Counted from the first letter of the stretch, positions 7,018 through 15,766 are shown. The stretch: 22,969 bases of DNA from DSWT01 sp035415725 (GCA_035415725.1 DAOOGN010000075.1:1-22969); one strand, 5' to 3'. The notes: a model not told the origin generated them from the letters alone. Program-made: numbers and translations.

Positions 7018-8508
7018 TCAATGGTCGTTGCAGATGCCGTATTTTTTCTTGAGAAAATCATCCGCTGGTTGCTTGAGCATCAGATGCAGCAGCAAATCAC
7101 GGTGCGTTTTGATGTACGGCAGGTCGTAGCTGTCTTCTAAGACGGGCATGAGATACGACGCCGGGCGGTAACGCAAGAGGCTTTCCTCCGAGCCGAGCAC
7201 CTGCTTGACGACCTCCGGGTTGGGCGGGGCGGGCAAACGTCCAAATTCCCCTCTGAGTAGCATCTTGAATTCGTTGGACACCATCTGGTAGCGGCCCATC
7301 ATCACATTGAATGTGGCCTGCGCCCCGACGATCTGGCTGGTGGGCGTCACGAGGGGAACGTAGCCTACATCGGCGCGCACCCGTGGAATCTCTTGGGTGA
7401 TGGCATCCAACAGGTCAAGTTTCTGCATTTGCTTCAACTGATTTTGGAGATTGGAGAGCATTCCGCCGGGAATCTGCGCTTCGAAGATGGCGTCGTCGTA
7501 AGGGGGATAGTGCAGGTGGCACATCAGCTCGCGCATCATCGTGATGGCCTCGTGGATGTCCGTCTCGCTGTGGCGTTGGAGGCGCGTCAAAATTTGCTGG
7601 ACGATATGGCGGTCCACATCATCGTAAGTGACGGGTTGATAATACTTCCCGTAGAGAGGGATAGTGCTGTGCAGTTCCTTGAACATCTCGAAGAGTGTGT
7701 GCTGGATGCGCAGGATGAGGTCTTTGTCCAGCCCGTGATCGAGACCCATTTCTTCGGCAAAAACGATGAGGATTTCGACGGGTGGATGTGAGGACCCGCC
7801 GGCAAAGGGGGTGATGGCGGTGTCAATGGCGTCGATGCCGGCGTTCATGGCAATAACAGCGTTGAGTGTGGCGACGCCCGTGGTGGTGTGGCTGTGGAAG
7901 ACGAGGGGCACATGCAGATGGCGCTTGAGGGCGTCGAAGAAGTTGAATGCCTCGGTAGGATAAAGCAGTCCGGCCATGTCCTTGATGGCGATTTGATCCG
8001 CGCCTTCTTCCTCGAAGGTGCGTGCCAGTTCGACGAAATAATCGGTCGTGTGAACCGGGCTGGTGGTGTAGGAGAGCGCCGCTTCGGCTTTACCACCGTA
8101 GGCTTTTGTCGCCAGGAGCGCCAGTTGCAGGTTGCGCCAATCATTGAGGGCATCGAAGATACGCACGATGCCCACGCCGGAGCGGATGGCCTCTTTGATG
8201 ACGGCGATCACCAGATCATCGGGGAAAGGCTGGTAGGCGAACAGGTTCTGGCCGCGCAGCAGGATGCGGGTCCTCTGTGAAGTTCCGAGGGTGGCATGGA
8301 AGCGATCCAGGCGTTCCCACGGATCTTCGGCAAGGAAACGAATACTGCTATCGAGGGTAGCCCCGCCCCATAATTCGAAGGCTTCATAGCCGGCGTCGTT
8401 GAGCAACGGCAGAACGCGCAACGCCTGTTCGGTGGTCATCCGCGTGGCGGCGAGGCTCTGTTGCCCGTCGCGCAATGTCAAATCGACGAAATGTACACGT
8501 TGAGTCAC
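7018..8508 (-). CDS. Biotin-dependent carboxyltransferase subunit (pyruvate carboxylase subunit B / oxaloacetate decarboxylase alpha type)
   Basis: This 496-residue protein carries a HMGL-like TIM barrel followed by the conserved carboxylase region. Motifs: DLTLRDGQQS (9-18), RGQN (85-88), IKDMAG (175-180) with the lysine K176 that is carbamylated in this family, and metal histidines H205 and H207 in FHSHTTTG. It would move CO2 between carboxybiotin and pyruvate or a related acid. It ends without a biotin-attachment domain (no MKM motif), so a separate biotin carrier and carboxylase must lie elsewhere, as in the transcarboxylase 5S or two-subunit pyruvate carboxylase systems. The start is GTG with GGAGGAG six bases upstream. 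PycB, OadA and 5S subunits cannot be told apart here. Confidence 0.9.
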   Translation of the reverse strand: MTQRVHFVDLTLRDGQQSLAATRMTTEQALRVLPLLNDAGYEAFELWGGATLDSSIRFLAEDPWERLDRFHATLGTSQRTRILLRGQNLFAYQPFPDDLVIAVIKEAIRSGVGIVRIFDALNDWRNLQLALLATKAYGGKAEAALSYTTSPVHTTDYFVELARTFEEEGADQIAIKDMAGLLYPTEAFNFFDALKRHLHVPLVFHSHTTTGVATLNAVIAMNAGIDAIDTAITPFAGGSSHPPVEILIVFAEEMGLDHGLDKDLILRIQHTLFEMFKELHSTIPLYGKYYQPVTYDDVDRHIVQQILTRLQRHSETDIHEAITMMRELMCHLHYPPYDDAIFEAQIPGGMLSNLQNQLKQMQKLDLLDAITQEIPRVRADVGYVPLVTPTSQIVGAQATFNVMMGRYQMVSNEFKMLLRGEFGRLPAPPNPEVVKQVLGSEESLLRYRPASYLMPVLEDSYDLPYIKTHRDLLLHLMLKQPADDFLKKKYGICNDH

Positions 8509-8586
8509 AGTTTACTCCTCCCTTGAAAATAGTTCCAGAGCCCCCAGAGTTCACCGAGAAAACCCCATGGCTTCGCGGGGATTGTC

Positions 8587-8660
8587 ATATCCCCGTTCCG
8601 GTCTGGATGAAACAACTTATTCCTTATACCAAGGTTGGCGCTGATTTTGGTATGCCAAGT
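8587..8660 (+). repeat. Intergenic element copy F (degenerate)
   Basis: The core AACAACTTATTCCTTATACC and the following GTTGGCGCTGATTTTGGTAT align with copies at 10087 and 22846, but the end word is eroded (ATATCCCCGTTCCGG). It sits 78 nt before the GTG of the carboxyltransferase gene, in the same relative orientation as the other copies. It contains nested small palindromes (TTGG-CATA-CCAA on the minus strand). Confidence 0.65.
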
Positions 8661-8701
8661 CCCGTTCGCCACCCGGCAAGGGCGACTGAATAGTAGAAGA
8701 C

Positions 8702-9349
8702 CTACTGATACTGACGTTCCAGACGTTCGGCCAGCATCTTGAGCTTTGTCCATTGCTTGCGCACGACGTACAACATCGCCAGGGTCATCAACCACCGCAG
8801 TTTGCAGTCGGGTTGCCGGGCGAGGGCTTCAAAGACGGCCAGCGCTTCATCGTCCGCGCGTCTGGATTTAGCATAGGCGGCAGCGAGTTCCTCCAGGGTG
8901 GGCTGGGTCGATGGCGCTGGTGCAGCTTTCTCCTGCGCTGCCAGCACAGCCTTGCCGGCTCGTTCCATCACACTGAGCAATTGCTCCGCCGTGACCGGTT
9001 TGATGAGATAGCCATGCGCGCCGACGGCGATGGCGCGTCGCAACGTGGGCGGGTCTTTTTCCGCCGAAATGACGATGCAGATGAGATCGGGCTGATTCTG
9101 GCGCATCGTCTGGATGGCGGTCAATCCATCGACTTCGGGCATGTTGATGTCGACAAGGGCGATTTGGGGATGATATTGCTGCGCCAACGCAATCGCCTCT
9201 CGTCCATTGCTGCCCAACGCCACGACTTCGCTGTTCGGCACAAGTGACATCATCATTTGCAAACTGCGTCGGGTTTCCTCGGCGTCATCGACGATGATGA
9301 CCCGCAATCTGGAGGCGGGTGATTCCTGTTGTGCTCTGGATTCTGACAT
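8702..9349 (-). CDS. Response regulator, receiver domain plus helical C-terminus
   Basis: This 215-residue protein has a CheY-like receiver at about 14-135: acidic pair D21-D22, phospho-acceptor D67 in ALVDINMP, S95 at the switch Ser/Thr position, K117 in LIKP. It is followed by an Ala/Pro-rich linker and a helical region of about 60 residues with a TPR-like look (LEELAAAYAKSRR...ALAVFEALARQPDCKLRWLMTLAMLYV). No DNA-binding or enzymatic output domain is seen, so it may signal through protein contacts. The ATG at 9349 has AAGGAGAGG upstream. It follows rpiA by 20 bp, probably on the same transcript. No partner kinase is in the window. Confidence 0.9.
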   Translation of the reverse strand: MSESRAQQESPASRLRVIIVDDAEETRRSLQMMMSLVPNSEVVALGSNGREAIALAQQYHPQIALVDINMPEVDGLTAIQTMRQNQPDLICIVISAEKDPPTLRRAIAVGAHGYLIKPVTAEQLLSVMERAGKAVLAAQEKAAPAPSTQPTLEELAAAYAKSRRADDEALAVFEALARQPDCKLRWLMTLAMLYVVRKQWTKLKMLAERLERQYQ

Positions 9350-9369
9350 AGCTGCCTCTCCTTTACGCC

Positions 9370-10062
9370 TTACGTTTCACGTTTGAGATGGCGAATGCCG
9401 TCTGCGCCGGCGACGATGACATCCGTTGTCAATCCCAGAAATAACCCATGTTCCACGATGCCGGCGCGTTCTTTGATCTGCGCGGCCAACAGTTCCGGCT
9501 GCGCAAGGGGACCGAAACGACAATCCAGAATCAGATTCCCTTGATCGGTTTGCAAGAGCACGCCGCTGCCGTCCTGCCGTGGGGTCACCTCGGCGCCTAA
9601 CCCGGTCAGGTAGTGTGCTTGTGAGCGCCATCCGAAGGGGACAACTTCAACCGGCACGGCCCAGTGGGTCCCCAGCGCCGGAACGAGCTTGCTCTCGTCC
9701 ACCACGATGATCTCGCGGCGGGTGGCCTGGGCGACAATTTTCTCCCGTAAGAGCGCGCCGCCGCCACCTTTGATGAGATTCAGCGCCGGGTCGACTTCGT
9801 CGGCCCCATCAATCGTCACATCAATGAAAGGGATGTCTTCCAGGGTGGTGAGGGGCACACCCAGCTCGCGGGCAGTTTCTTCCACCTGACGCGAGCACGG
9901 GATACCTAGCACCTCCTTGAGTTGGCCGGTTTGGATCCGCTCGGCGATGGCGCGGATGGCGAAAATGGCCGTGCTGCCATGCCCCAATCCTACGATCATG
10001 CCGGATTGAATGAATTTCACGGCGTATGTGGCCGCTTGTTGTTTGAGTCTTGCAATCTCCAC
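9370..10062 (-). CDS. rpiA: Ribose-5-phosphate isomerase A
   Basis: This 230-residue enzyme interconverts ribose-5-phosphate and ribulose-5-phosphate in the pentose phosphate pathway. Motifs: GLGHGST (25-31) phosphate loop, DGADE (85-89), KGGGGA (98-103) and REKIV with the catalytic glutamate E107. Full length for the family. The usual phosphate loop is GxGTGST, so H28 replaces a Thr. The start is GTG, with AGGAGAAG (10080-10073) upstream at a slightly long spacing. An intergenic element copy ends 24 nt before the start codon. The response-regulator gene follows after 20 bp. Confidence 0.95.
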   Translation of the reverse strand: MEIARLKQQAATYAVKFIQSGMIVGLGHGSTAIFAIRAIAERIQTGQLKEVLGIPCSRQVEETARELGVPLTTLEDIPFIDVTIDGADEVDPALNLIKGGGGALLREKIVAQATRREIIVVDESKLVPALGTHWAVPVEVVPFGWRSQAHYLTGLGAEVTPRQDGSGVLLQTDQGNLILDCRFGPLAQPELLAAQIKERAGIVEHGLFLGLTTDVIVAGADGIRHLKRET

Positions 10063-10086
10063 GGGTGTCGCGCTTCTCCTTGTAAT

Positions 10087-10157
10087 GTATCTATTCAGGC
10101 TCGTAAACCTGACGAAGCCACTTATTCCCTATGTCAGGTTTGGCGTAGACTTTGGTA
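10087..10157 (+). repeat. Intergenic element copy B
   Basis: A full copy: TATCTATTCAGGC, the CAGG/CCTG hairpin, GACGAAGCCACTTATTCCC, then GGTTTGGCGTAGACTTTGGT. It matches copy A almost base for base over their shared part. In the sense of rpiA it ends GAATAGATAC 24 nt before the GTG start, so it lies in the leader or promoter of that gene. Confidence 0.88.
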
Positions 10158-10205
10158 GGCCAGGTGCTTCTGTATGACAAGATAGGCGTGTTTCTATGCG
10201 CTTAT

Positions 10206-10275
10206 CCCCTCTGCCTCCCTTCCCTGAGGAAGGAGATAGAGGGTATGGCGGGCGGCGAAGCCGCCCGCCATACCC
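10206..10275. repeat. Double-hairpin block downstream of the MFS gene
   Basis: A pyrimidine/purine hairpin (CCCTTCC-CTGA-GGAAGG) is followed by a perfect 16-bp stem: GGGTATGGCGGGCGGC (10241-10256), loop GAA, complement at 10260-10275. It lies 30 nt beyond the MFS stop codon and may end that transcript, though there is no U-run. A similar block occurs at 17478-17580. Confidence 0.7.
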
Positions 10276-10304
10276 TTCCATCATAGAACAAAACTGCCTC
10301 AAGG

Positions 10305-11648
10305 TCAACTGGGACGCAGTTCTTCTGTCTGGCAGAGATCTTCTCTCGTCTCTAGCCGAATGGGGAACACATGGAACATCAGCGCGCCTGTCAGACGAAT
10401 GCTCCCCCCGATGAGCAGCAGCAGGCGAATGTCGAGTATCCTGGATAGCGCCACGCCGATCAGCGGCCCGACAAACGCGCCCATGTTGATGATCGTGGAA
10501 TAGAAAGCGATATAACTCGCCCGACGTTCCTCCGGACACAACTTGAGCAGGATGTTGAAGTGGCTGAGGTTCACGCCGGGATTGATGATGTTAATGAGCA
10601 CCCCCCACACCAGAATCGCCGTCAGGTTGGGGAACAGACTTACCAGAAAGGCATAACTGGCGGAAAGGGGGACGGCAACCAGCAGGGTGCGCGCATCACC
10701 CCACTTGTAGATGAGCCTTTGCCAGAACGCATAGCCGATGATGACGCCGATGTTCGCCAGCGTGCTGTTTAATCCCACCCAGCCATCCGTCGCGTGGAGG
10801 TAGCGCAGAAAGAAAATGATGTACAGCGGCGCGACCAGCCAGTCGCCGAAGCCGAAGATTAGCGTATTGAGAGTGATGCGCGCGAAGTTGCGGTTTTGTC
10901 CGAACATCGCCTTGATTTGGGTCAGGGACATTCTCTGGCGCGGCGGGCGCTCCACGATTTGGCTTTCCGGCACCTTGATCTTGAGCAGATAGACCGTACT
11001 CACCAGTGAAGCCAGGAAGCCGATGATGTACATCACCTGGTAATTGGTGGGAAAAGTTGCCCAGTGGATGCCTTTGGCGGCTTCGAGCCATTGCCCGGCG
11101 AGAAACGTCAGCACGGCGACGGTGAGGCCGGCGATGATGTTGCGATTGCCAAAGACGCGCGCCCGGTCGCGTTCGGGCACCACATCGGCCAAAAGCGGAT
11201 TGAAACCTGCGCTGAAAAAGGTATTCGGAATGCTGATGGCGATCAACAAACCGACCACGGCTTCCGCGCGATGGGCGGTGGTGAGCCAGGGCAGTACGGC
11301 AATCAGACCATAACCAAGCCGGGCGATCAATAGACTGCCCCAAATCCAGGGCGCGCGCTGGGTTTTGCGTTCCAAAAACCGCGCCGATGGCACCAGCAAA
11401 AAAACCGCGAGCAGGGCCGGCACCGAAGAAAGCCAGCCGATCATAGCGTTGGATGCGCCCAGTCGCACCGCGTAGGTCGCATTGAAAGACGCCGCCGCAC
11501 TGAGTATCGCCGCCCAAAAGACCTCGACATACAGATACCAGATGTTATGCTCGGTCTCACCTTGCCGCTTTGGCCCACGCAGCCGGATGTGCCTGGTTTG
11601 GACTGGTCTGTTGACTTTAGCAAAAAGCTGCGACAAAAAACGACGCAT
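10305..11648 (-). CDS. Major facilitator superfamily transporter
   Basis: This 447-residue inner-membrane protein has about 11-12 hydrophobic helices in two halves, with a charged cytoplasmic loop near the middle (KVPESQIVERPPRQRMSLTQIK). The N-terminal half has MFS-type features: WLSSVPALLAVFLLVPSARFLERK after helix 2, resembling the G-x-x-x-D-R-x-G-R-R loop, and ADVVPERDRARVFGNRN between later helices. The substrate is not evident. The ATG at 11648 is chosen for AAGGGGAT seven bases upstream; an in-frame ATG 30 bases earlier lacks a site. Tandem TGTAGTAGCGGCC units lie just upstream. Confidence 0.85.
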   Translation of the reverse strand: MRRFLSQLFAKVNRPVQTRHIRLRGPKRQGETEHNIWYLYVEVFWAAILSAAASFNATYAVRLGASNAMIGWLSSVPALLAVFLLVPSARFLERKTQRAPWIWGSLLIARLGYGLIAVLPWLTTAHRAEAVVGLLIAISIPNTFFSAGFNPLLADVVPERDRARVFGNRNIIAGLTVAVLTFLAGQWLEAAKGIHWATFPTNYQVMYIIGFLASLVSTVYLLKIKVPESQIVERPPRQRMSLTQIKAMFGQNRNFARITLNTLIFGFGDWLVAPLYIIFFLRYLHATDGWVGLNSTLANIGVIIGYAFWQRLIYKWGDARTLLVAVPLSASYAFLVSLFPNLTAILVWGVLINIINPGVNLSHFNILLKLCPEERRASYIAFYSTIINMGAFVGPLIGVALSRILDIRLLLLIGGSIRLTGALMFHVFPIRLETREDLCQTEELRPS

Positions 11649-11688
11649 GGACAGTATCCCCTTCGAGTAAAAATCCACAATTCCCGTT

Positions 11689-11748
11689 TGTAGTAGCGCT
11701 TGTAGTAGCGGCCTGTAGTAGCGGCCTGTAGTAGCGGCTTCAGCCGCT
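11689..11748. repeat. Four tandem TGTAGTAGCGGCC units and a palindrome
   Basis: Units at 11689-11700, 11701-11713, 11714-11726 and 11727-11738 repeat TGTAGTAGCG(G)C(C/T). The last runs into the palindrome AGCGGCT-TC-AGCCGCT (11733-11748), which starts two bases past the TAA of the acyl-CoA synthetase gene and could act as its terminator hairpin. A related word, TTTGTAGTGACGGC, is found at 21600. Confidence 0.8.
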
Positions 11749-11749
11749 T

Positions 11750-13840
11750 TTAACGATCAATGCGCATCCGCACATCCACGGCCCACGCGCCCCTACCCGC
11801 CGCTCCGACGATCAACGGGTTAATGTCCATCTCGGCGATACAGGGAAAATCGGTCACGAGTTGCCCGACGCGCTGTAGCGTCTCGACGACGGCGGCCATG
11901 TCGCGCGGCGTTTCACCGCGCACGCCCTGCATGATGCGCCCGGCAGCCGTCTCCGCGATCATTCCCCGCGCATCCTCCGCGCCGATGGGCGCGAGACGGA
12001 AAGCCACATCATGCAGGATTTCGACATACCGACCGCCCATCCCGAACATCAACTGCGGACCGAATTGCGCGTCGCGCTTGGCCCCCAGGATGACCTCTTG
12101 GCCCGGCGGGATCATTGGCTGCACCATCGCCCGTGTACGCCCGCCGTCGGTCACCCGGGCGAAGGCCGCGCGTACCGCCTCCGCGTCGGGGAGATCGAGT
12201 GCCACCCCGCCCACGTCCGCTTTGTGGATGACGTCCGCCGCGATGCGCTTGAGCGCGACGGGGTAGCCGATCTGCTCGGCCAACGCGACGGCTTCATCGA
12301 CGTGGGCGGTCAGAGCGGAGAAGGGGATAGCGATGCCGTAAGCCTCCGCTACCTGCGCAGCAGTTGCTGCGTCGAGGAAGCCGGCGCCGTTTTGTTCCCA
12401 GGCGGCCTCCAGGAGCGCCTGGGCGGCCTCGTGGTGCACATCCGTGACGGGAGCAGGGGTGAGATCGGGGCGCGCGCGGAGCCGGCAGTATTCCCACAAT
12501 CCGCCGAGCGCACGCCCGGCGCGGTGGGGGTCGCGGTAGAAGGGGACACCGCCGCGGTTCAGGGTGTAAATCGCTGCGGTAAGGCTCTCACCGCCCACGA
12601 GACAGGCGACGACGGGCTTGTCGGCGTCCGCCCGTGCAGCGACGATGTGGCGCGCCACGTCGTCTACCGACGTTACTACCTGGGGCACGAACATCATGAG
12701 GAGCATATCCACATGGGGGTCTTCCAGCAGGATTTTGCCCGCCGCGCTGTACATCTCTGGATGCGGCCCGCCGAGCATGTCAATGGGATTGCCCAACTGC
12801 GTTCCGGGCGGGGTCACGGCCTTGAGGCGTTCCTGCGTTGCCGTGCTGATGGACGCCATCACGAGGCCCTGTTGGTCGAGCGTGTCGGCGGCGAGCGCCG
12901 CCGGCCCGCCGGCGTTGGTGAGGAGCGCTACGCGATTGCCATGGGGGAGCGGCTGCGTCGCCAGCGCCATGGCCACGTCGTTCTGTTCCTGAAGTGAGTG
13001 AACCATCACGACCCCTGCGCGGTGACATGCGGCGACGTAGGCGTCGTTGTTGCCCGCCAGCGCGCCGGTATGCGACGCCACGGCCTGTGTGCCGGCGGCC
13101 GTCAATCCGGCCTTGAGCATGACGATGGGCTTGTGGCGGTAGACGCTTGCGGCTGCCTCCACAAAACGTCGTCCGTCGGGCAGACCTTCGGCGTAGACGC
13201 TGATGACGCGCGTATGGGGATCGTCTTTCATCATGCGGATGCCGTCGGCGATGTCCACGTCCAACTGGTTGCCGAGGCTGGCGATGCGACTGTACCCGAC
13301 GCCGACGCTGCGCGCCCAGTCGATGGAGCCGCCGCAGATCGCGCCGGAGTGCGAGACGAAGGCGATGGCCCCCGCTTCAGGCATCATCGTGATGAACGTC
13401 GTATCGAGCGGCAGATGGGCATCCATCACGCCGACGCAGTTCGGCCCGATGAGGCGTATCCCATACTGCCCGGCGATGTCTTTGAGCCTGGCTTCCAGCG
13501 CTGCGCCTTCTGGCCCCGCCTCGCGGAACCCACTGGTGATGATGATCACGGCCTTCAGGCCGCGCTCACCACAGGCGATCAACGCTTCGGGCACGGCCTC
13601 GGCGCGGATCATAATCACCGCCAGTTCGACAGGATCGGGAACATCGAGGATGCGCGGATAGACCGTCAAGCCTTGAATTTCACCGCCCTTGGGGTTGATG
13701 GGGTAAATCGGCCCGCGGTAGCCGTGCGCAATGAGATTATGCACTACGCCGTAACTCAATTTGGTGGGGTCGGCGCTCGCGCCGATCACGGCCACGCCGT
13801 GCGGATGGAAGAAATACCGGTCGAGTCCTTCATTCGTCAT
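11750..13840 (-). CDS. Acyl-CoA synthetase, NDP-forming (acetate-CoA ligase ADP-forming type, alpha-beta fusion)
   Basis: This 696-residue protein should interconvert an acyl-CoA, ADP and phosphate with the free acid, CoA and ATP, making ATP during fermentation or activating acids. Domains in order: CoA-binding Rossmann domain from about residue 10 (VAVIGASADPTKLSYG), the succinyl-CoA-ligase-like domain with the phosphohistidine loop SHTGALAG (H257), and a C-terminal ATP-grasp region at about 470-690 (YPVALKRIAADVIHKADVGGV, EMDINPLIV). Fused alpha-beta order and length fit the ACD/Pat family. There is no GNAT acetyltransferase domain, so it is not a Pat-type protein acetyltransferase. The ATG at 13840 has AGGAGAC upstream. 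A degenerate intergenic element lies 42 nt before it. The acyl substrate cannot be told. Confidence 0.93.
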   Translation of the reverse strand: MTNEGLDRYFFHPHGVAVIGASADPTKLSYGVVHNLIAHGYRGPIYPINPKGGEIQGLTVYPRILDVPDPVELAVIMIRAEAVPEALIACGERGLKAVIIITSGFREAGPEGAALEARLKDIAGQYGIRLIGPNCVGVMDAHLPLDTTFITMMPEAGAIAFVSHSGAICGGSIDWARSVGVGYSRIASLGNQLDVDIADGIRMMKDDPHTRVISVYAEGLPDGRRFVEAAASVYRHKPIVMLKAGLTAAGTQAVASHTGALAGNNDAYVAACHRAGVVMVHSLQEQNDVAMALATQPLPHGNRVALLTNAGGPAALAADTLDQQGLVMASISTATQERLKAVTPPGTQLGNPIDMLGGPHPEMYSAAGKILLEDPHVDMLLMMFVPQVVTSVDDVARHIVAARADADKPVVACLVGGESLTAAIYTLNRGGVPFYRDPHRAGRALGGLWEYCRLRARPDLTPAPVTDVHHEAAQALLEAAWEQNGAGFLDAATAAQVAEAYGIAIPFSALTAHVDEAVALAEQIGYPVALKRIAADVIHKADVGGVALDLPDAEAVRAAFARVTDGGRTRAMVQPMIPPGQEVILGAKRDAQFGPQLMFGMGGRYVEILHDVAFRLAPIGAEDARGMIAETAAGRIMQGVRGETPRDMAAVVETLQRVGQLVTDFPCIAEMDINPLIVGAAGRGAWAVDVRMRIDR

Positions 13841-13882
13841 ACATGTCTCCTACGATAGAATGAATCCTGGCGCAGGATTTTT

Positions 13883-13943
13883 GTCTCTATTCAAGCCGGT
13901 CAACCCTGCGAAGCAACTTATTCCCTATGCGAGCCGTCTGGCG
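13883..13943 (+). repeat. Intergenic element copy E (diverged)
   Basis: CTCTATTCAAGCCGGTCAACC is followed by GCGAAGCAACTTATTCCC and TATGCGAGCCGTCTGGCGG. Core and end word match the other copies; the middle differs. In the sense of the acyl-CoA synthetase gene it ends GAATAGAGAC, 42 nt before the ATG. Confidence 0.75.
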
Positions 13944-14024
13944 GAAAACTCCGGGCCGGCGGGAGTCCCAACTTGTTAAGGCGGTTTTGCGTCGCTGAGA
14001 GGGTCATCGCTCTATGCCCGACTT

Positions 14025-14957
14025 TTAAGGCTGCAATCCGGCGATGACGACGATACGGTGACTGTCGATGCCGTAAGGATAACACGTGATCAACGTCAGC
14101 ACCGGCGTGGTGGTGGAAGCCATCACGCTTACGTCCGTCGGCTCGATGATGCGCGTCTGTTCGACCCTATAACGATACACCTGGGTCTGCGTCTGTACCA
14201 GGATTTCGTCGCCAACGTTGAGTTCCGGCAGGTCGCGGAAAATCTCGCCGTAGATGTCGTTGTGTGCTGAAATGACGCTGTTGCCCCGTTCGCCGGGGTT
14301 GGCGCTGCCGATGTGATGCCCGGCGCCCTTTTTGAGCGCTTCCCAATCATCACCTTCGACGACCGGCGCGTCGACGTTGATGGCGGGGATGACGATGCGC
14401 TGTGGATGTTCGGGGCCGGCCGTGGGCACCGGCAAGGGTGTGATTGCGGCCACCAATCCCTGCAAGTGCGCCGGGATGGGCGCCGGTTCCGACTGGCGTT
14501 GCGCATCCGGTGGTGTGTGCCCGCCGGGCAGCACGACCACGCCGATGAACGGCGCGGATGTGGGGGTGGGGGGCATTTGGGTGGCGCGGCTTTCCTCGTT
14601 TATCCCTTGCACGGTGGTGAACATGCGCGCCACAACGAACAGCAATCCAAGCAGGGCTACAATTTCAATGATCAGCAAGAATTGATCCCCTACCCAGCGC
14701 CACTTGATGGGACGCCGGGCGCGCTTGGGTTTGCCAAGTTCGATGACAGCGCTGTACCGTGTGCCGGCGCTAGCCCCGGTTGTCGCCTGCCTTGCCGGCA
14801 AGAGGTCTTGCACCGGGGGCGGGGGTTGGTCGCGCAGGGGGTCCAAGGAGGCCGATTTGCTTTGCATGCGCTTGAGGCGTTCGTCCCGCCGCCGCACCTG
14901 CAGGACCTCTTCCAGTTCCTCCAGGCTCAACTCATCGACATAGCGATGGTCTTTCAC
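14025..14957 (-). CDS. Sortase (class D/E-like) with long cytoplasmic N-terminus
   Basis: This 310-residue membrane transpeptidase should attach proteins to the cell surface or to one another. From the N-terminus: a charged, probably coiled segment (about 1-35, ELSLEELEEVLQVRRRDERLKRMQ in part), one membrane helix (about 93-113), a Pro/Thr-rich stalk (about 125-185) and a sortase domain (about 186-310). The catalytic triad is visible: H232 in ISAHND, C292 in TLITCYP and R301 in SHRIVV. The GTG at 14957 overlaps the methyltransferase stop as GTGA and has GGGGGAAAA upstream. A longer reading frame exists but lies inside the methyltransferase. About 90 residues before the helix is long for a sortase. 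I noticed no LPxTG-type substrate in the window. Confidence 0.9.
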   Translation of the reverse strand: MKDHRYVDELSLEELEEVLQVRRRDERLKRMQSKSASLDPLRDQPPPPVQDLLPARQATTGASAGTRYSAVIELGKPKRARRPIKWRWVGDQFLLIIEIVALLGLLFVVARMFTTVQGINEESRATQMPPTPTSAPFIGVVVLPGGHTPPDAQRQSEPAPIPAHLQGLVAAITPLPVPTAGPEHPQRIVIPAINVDAPVVEGDDWEALKKGAGHHIGSANPGERGNSVISAHNDIYGEIFRDLPELNVGDEILVQTQTQVYRYRVEQTRIIEPTDVSVMASTTTPVLTLITCYPYGIDSHRIVVIAGLQP

Positions 14958-15754
14958 TTTTCCCCCACGGCGAAAACCTCGCGCTCGAAGAACCAACGGA
15001 AAGGCGGGAGGGTAAACAGCACCCAGCGCGCCAGCCGGAAGAGAGCGTTCTCGCGGCGATGTTGTGGCGGCGTGCTCAACCACGCTTGAACGTCGCGGAA
15101 GCCGCTGCGACGCAGATTCCGCGCCAGGCTAAACATAGACTGCTCGTTGACGTGGACGTGGACATTTTCGGGGATGATCGCGCGCGGGTTTTGGGGGTAA
15201 CGCTGCCCCTGGCCCATCATCATGCGCACCAGGCGTACCAGGGGATAGGCAAATCGGTCATACCAGACGTTCGGCGCGGTGTGGACGATGATCCGCCCTC
15301 CTGTTTTCAGCACACGGCGGGCTTCGGTCAGCGCCATGGCGAGTTCGGCCGGGTAAAGATGCTCGACGATGTCAAACATCAGCACACGATCAAAGGTGTT
15401 GGCCTCGAACGGCAGGTACAGGGCGGACGCTTGATAAACGCCCACGGCATGGCCTTCTTTGGCCTCGGCGGCGGCTATCGTTTGGGAGAGCTGCACGGCA
15501 GCCGCGGCATAGTCGATGCCAAAAGCGCGTCCCCCCAGACGGATGGTGTGGCGCAGCATCTCGCCGCGGCCACAGCCCACATCCAACACCGCCATTCCCG
15601 GCGCAATTCCGGCTACGGCTAAGGCTTCTGTCAAGCGTTGCGACAGGTATGCCCCCTCGCTGGATAAAAATTCCCCATATCCTTCGCAGACGTGAAGAAA
15701 GTATTGCTCGGTGTAGAACGTCGAGGGTACGGCGCCGGAAGATAGTTTGTCCAC
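14954..15754 (-). CDS. SAM-dependent class I methyltransferase
   Basis: This 266-residue protein is a probable small-molecule or glycan methyltransferase. It shows the SAM loop VLDVGCGRGE (56-65), the acidic residue D81 after strand 2 (FGIDYAAAAV), and FDRVLMFDIVEHLYPAEL, which resembles motifs IV and V of the Methyltransf_11 group. The C-terminal part is basic and aromatic (RWVLFTLPPFRWFFERE) and may touch the membrane. The start is GTG with AGAGGAG upstream, 12 bp after the stop of the sugar phosphotransferase gene. It shares a 4-bp overlap with the sortase. Placed between these two, it probably modifies a lipid-linked sugar or surface glycan, which is inference. Confidence 0.88.
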   Translation of the reverse strand: MDKLSSGAVPSTFYTEQYFLHVCEGYGEFLSSEGAYLSQRLTEALAVAGIAPGMAVLDVGCGRGEMLRHTIRLGGRAFGIDYAAAAVQLSQTIAAAEAKEGHAVGVYQASALYLPFEANTFDRVLMFDIVEHLYPAELAMALTEARRVLKTGGRIIVHTAPNVWYDRFAYPLVRLVRMMMGQGQRYPQNPRAIIPENVHVHVNEQSMFSLARNLRRSGFRDVQAWLSTPPQHRRENALFRLARWVLFTLPPFRWFFEREVFAVGEK

Positions 15755-15766
15755 GTTAAGGCTCCT

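Noticed and set aside
8615..8660. A shared reading frame in the intergenic element (IPY...G-DFG) hinting at a decayed protein
   Set aside because: Copies A, B, C and F can be read alike in one frame, but differences fall at all codon positions, no start codon or longer open frame is shared, and copies D and E break it.
8683..8694. CTGAATAG in opposite orientation near copy F, possibly a reversed element
   Set aside because: Only eight bases match, with no core or hairpin beside it; likely chance, although it would count against the orientation rule if real.
12011..13858. Two long plus-strand frames (12011-12997 and 12998-13858) opposite the acyl-CoA synthetase
   Set aside because: Both are antisense to a 696-residue protein with an intact catalytic His loop and ATP-grasp region.
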